This document shows positions 62,648-63,736 of a stretch of 63,736 nt of DNA, in pieces. The translations under genes and the position numbers were made by a program. Location of the stretch: positions 1-63,736 of the forward strand of contig DVED01000076.1 of the NCBI GenBank assembly GCA_015295945.1. Reading direction: 5' to 3'. The stretch comes from Oscillatoriales cyanobacterium M59_W2019_021. GTDB lineage: Bacteria > Cyanobacteriota > Cyanobacteriia > Cyanobacteriales > Geitlerinemataceae. Position 1 is the stretch's first letter; each line of letters begins with the position of its first letter. Under the pieces are notes generated by a model. It made no database searches and had not been told where the DNA came from. It saw only the letters and a list, made by a program, of their open reading frames with translations.

Positions 62648-63392
62648 AAGAACCTCCGTCATCCAGACAGAATCCGGATTACTAATGCGATCGCTCGCGA
62701 TTCCTCGAAAAGGTGTTCTATGTATATATTCGCATTGAACCCTTTTTTTTTTCGGAAAATCATCCCTCGATCTGAATTTTGAGGTGTAAATGCCTCTTCA
62801 AATCGGCATAGATCTACTGATTTCGATGGACAGAATCTGAAATAAAGTCCGTAAAAATGACTAAAATTAGCGTTTGAGAGAGTTTCTCGAGCTTTCTGTA
62901 TTTTTACGGTGGGTTTACGAAGGAGAGAAGTTATTTGGGATTGACTGCATACGTGAATTATGGAAAATAATAGCCGTAGCTGGCAAGTGTTTCTACGCAC
63001 GTTCACAGAAACTTTGCATTCTGACCCCTTTTTGTCATTTCCTGATGAAAATAGAATATTTTCTGCATAAAATTTGAGATTGAAGATTTGTAAATCCGCA
63101 CCAAAAAACAATTTTTATTGGTTTAAAAACACTTTTTAATAGTGCTAATTAGCGATCGCCATCCGCATGTTTCCCATTTTTAGCGGTCGTTCGCTCTGCC
63201 TTCCAATTTTCAAAATGGATGAGATACTTGAATTGCTGCCCAATCAAGGGGGGGACTGAAGGGGTTCAGTTTTGTGGACGCAGAAGGAGAGATAGAAGTG
63301 AAGATCTATCTCAGAATTTAGAAAAATGGTATTAAGACACAACCTGGGACACAACGCAGCATCAAAAAACCCAGTGTCTTTAGGCAACTGGG
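62648..63392. other. 745-base AT-rich region, no supported gene
   Basis: Upstream of the biosynthetic cluster. A 150-codon minus frame (62659-63111) exists but has no domain, odd composition and no ribosome site, so it is left out. The region is clearly more AT-rich than the neighbouring genes and should hold the cluster promoter. Nothing specific can be pinned down. Confidence 0.4.
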
Positions 63393-63575
63393 TTGTTCGA
63401 TCGCCCTGCGGCTGAAGAATTCCCCAGCGAAGTGCAACAGTTGAACGCTCTGCCACAAGCCAAGAAGGAGTTTCCCAGATTAGGTGGGGTTCCGTCTCAG
63501 GTGTTGCAGCAAGCCATCAAACCACTGCATAAAGCTTGGGATGGTTGCAAGTGTCGCAATCCCATAAGGGAGTAA
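63393..63575 (+). pseudogene. tnpB: Fragment of an IS200/IS605 tnpB (RNA-guided endonuclease) gene
   Basis: About 55 residues: FPSEVQQLNALPQAKKEFPRLGGVPSQVLQQAIKPLHKAWDGCKCRN. This is the N-terminal part of OrfB/TnpB (LNxLKxEFPxLxEVPSQVLQQAIxxLxxAWxxF). The frame stops and the catalytic RuvC-like and zinc-finger parts are absent. The right-end hairpins lie only ~35 bases downstream, so most of the gene was lost by internal deletion. Confidence 0.75.
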
Positions 63576-63607
63576 CCAGGAAAGCCAAGAAGTGATTCTT
63601 GGAAGCC

Positions 63608-63680
63608 CACACTGTACCCAAAGGGGTCAGTGTGTGGAGGATTTGACATACTCACCGCCCTAAAGGATCGGTGATTCTTT
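63608..63680 (+). mobile_element. Right end / omegaRNA-like hairpins of the tnpB relic
   Basis: CACACTG (63608-63614) pairs with CAGTGTG (63628-63634), with an inner ACCC/GGGT. Then TTGACATACTC leads to a second hairpin TCACCG...CGGTGA (about 63652-63674). TnpB elements have such structured 3' ends, which encode the guide RNA scaffold. TTGACATACTC recurs at 3070-3080. Confidence 0.6.
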
Positions 63681-63736
63681 ACGTTTCATTGACGGAAGCA
63701 ACCGAGGTTGTCTTACTCTGTCTCGACGTACATTTA

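Noticed and set aside
62659-63111. 150-codon minus-strand frame upstream of the biosynthetic cluster
   Set aside because: No recognisable domain, odd residue composition, no ribosome site, and it lies in AT-rich non-coding DNA.
62900-63240. tRNA or other stable RNA genes in this and the other gaps
   Set aside because: No T-loop GGTTCRANTCC with a matching acceptor stem was seen in any gap of the window by eye; weak candidates did not fold.

Overview
The window is cyanobacterial chromosome. HIP1-type GCGATCGC octamers are scattered through genes and spacers. The gene content is diagnostic: an Hlip/Scp protein, the NDH-1 CO2-uptake module (ndhF3-ndhD3-cupA-cupS), a ClpR-ClpP3 pair, a cyanoexosortase, a DUF3685 protein and a mycosporine-like amino acid (MAA) cluster. 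Dispersed hairpin repeats, short tandem repeats and several Uma2 genes suggest a filamentous, repeat-rich, non-model species. I cannot name the genus.

Layout. 1-3.1 kb: tail of a Pro/Tyr repeat protein, a response-regulator/DUF3685 protein and queA. 3.4-9.7 kb: MAA operon mysA-mysB-mysC-(Na+/solute symporter)-mysD. 10-13.3 kb: rpmF, then a PilJ-N hybrid histidine kinase and a separate Hpt protein. 13.7-20.8 kb: malQ, a 4'-phosphopantetheinyl transferase, Uma2, a TIR-like unknown, a divergent pirin/HxlR pair, rpmA-rplU and an Hlip. 21.4-26.6 kb: the inducible CO2-uptake operon. 26.7-30.6 kb: cyanoexosortase and partner, recF, Uma2. 30.8-39.4 kb: RTX/CAP secreted protein, HD hydrolase, J-domain protein, clpR-clpP3, VWA protein, dnaX and a parvulin. 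40-47 kb: sugar transferase, an Uma2 pseudogene, a sugar ABC importer without an ATPase gene, and three coiled-coil unknowns. 47-53.8 kb: a very large tamB. 54-62.7 kb: a minus-strand biosynthetic cluster. 63.3-63.7 kb: relic of an IS200/IS605 element (tnpB fragment, right-end hairpins).

Most interesting: the 54-62.7 kb cluster. One 842-residue polypeptide joins a complete FkbO/Hyg5/XanB2-type chorismatase to an AMP-dependent acyl/aryl-acid ligase. Next come a luciferase-like monooxygenase, a free-standing carrier protein, and a one-module NRPS (C-A-PCP-TE) whose TE has Cys in place of the nucleophilic Ser. A 23-codon ORF with a good ribosome binding site precedes the fusion gene, and a rho-independent terminator follows the NRPS. 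My inference is a chorismate-derived hydroxybenzoate (or dihydro analogue) that is made and activated by one protein, loaded on the small carrier, joined to an amino acid by the NRPS and released by the Cys thioesterase. The phosphopantetheinyl transferase at 15.3 kb could prime the carriers. The second notable point is the Na+/solute symporter inside the MAA operon.
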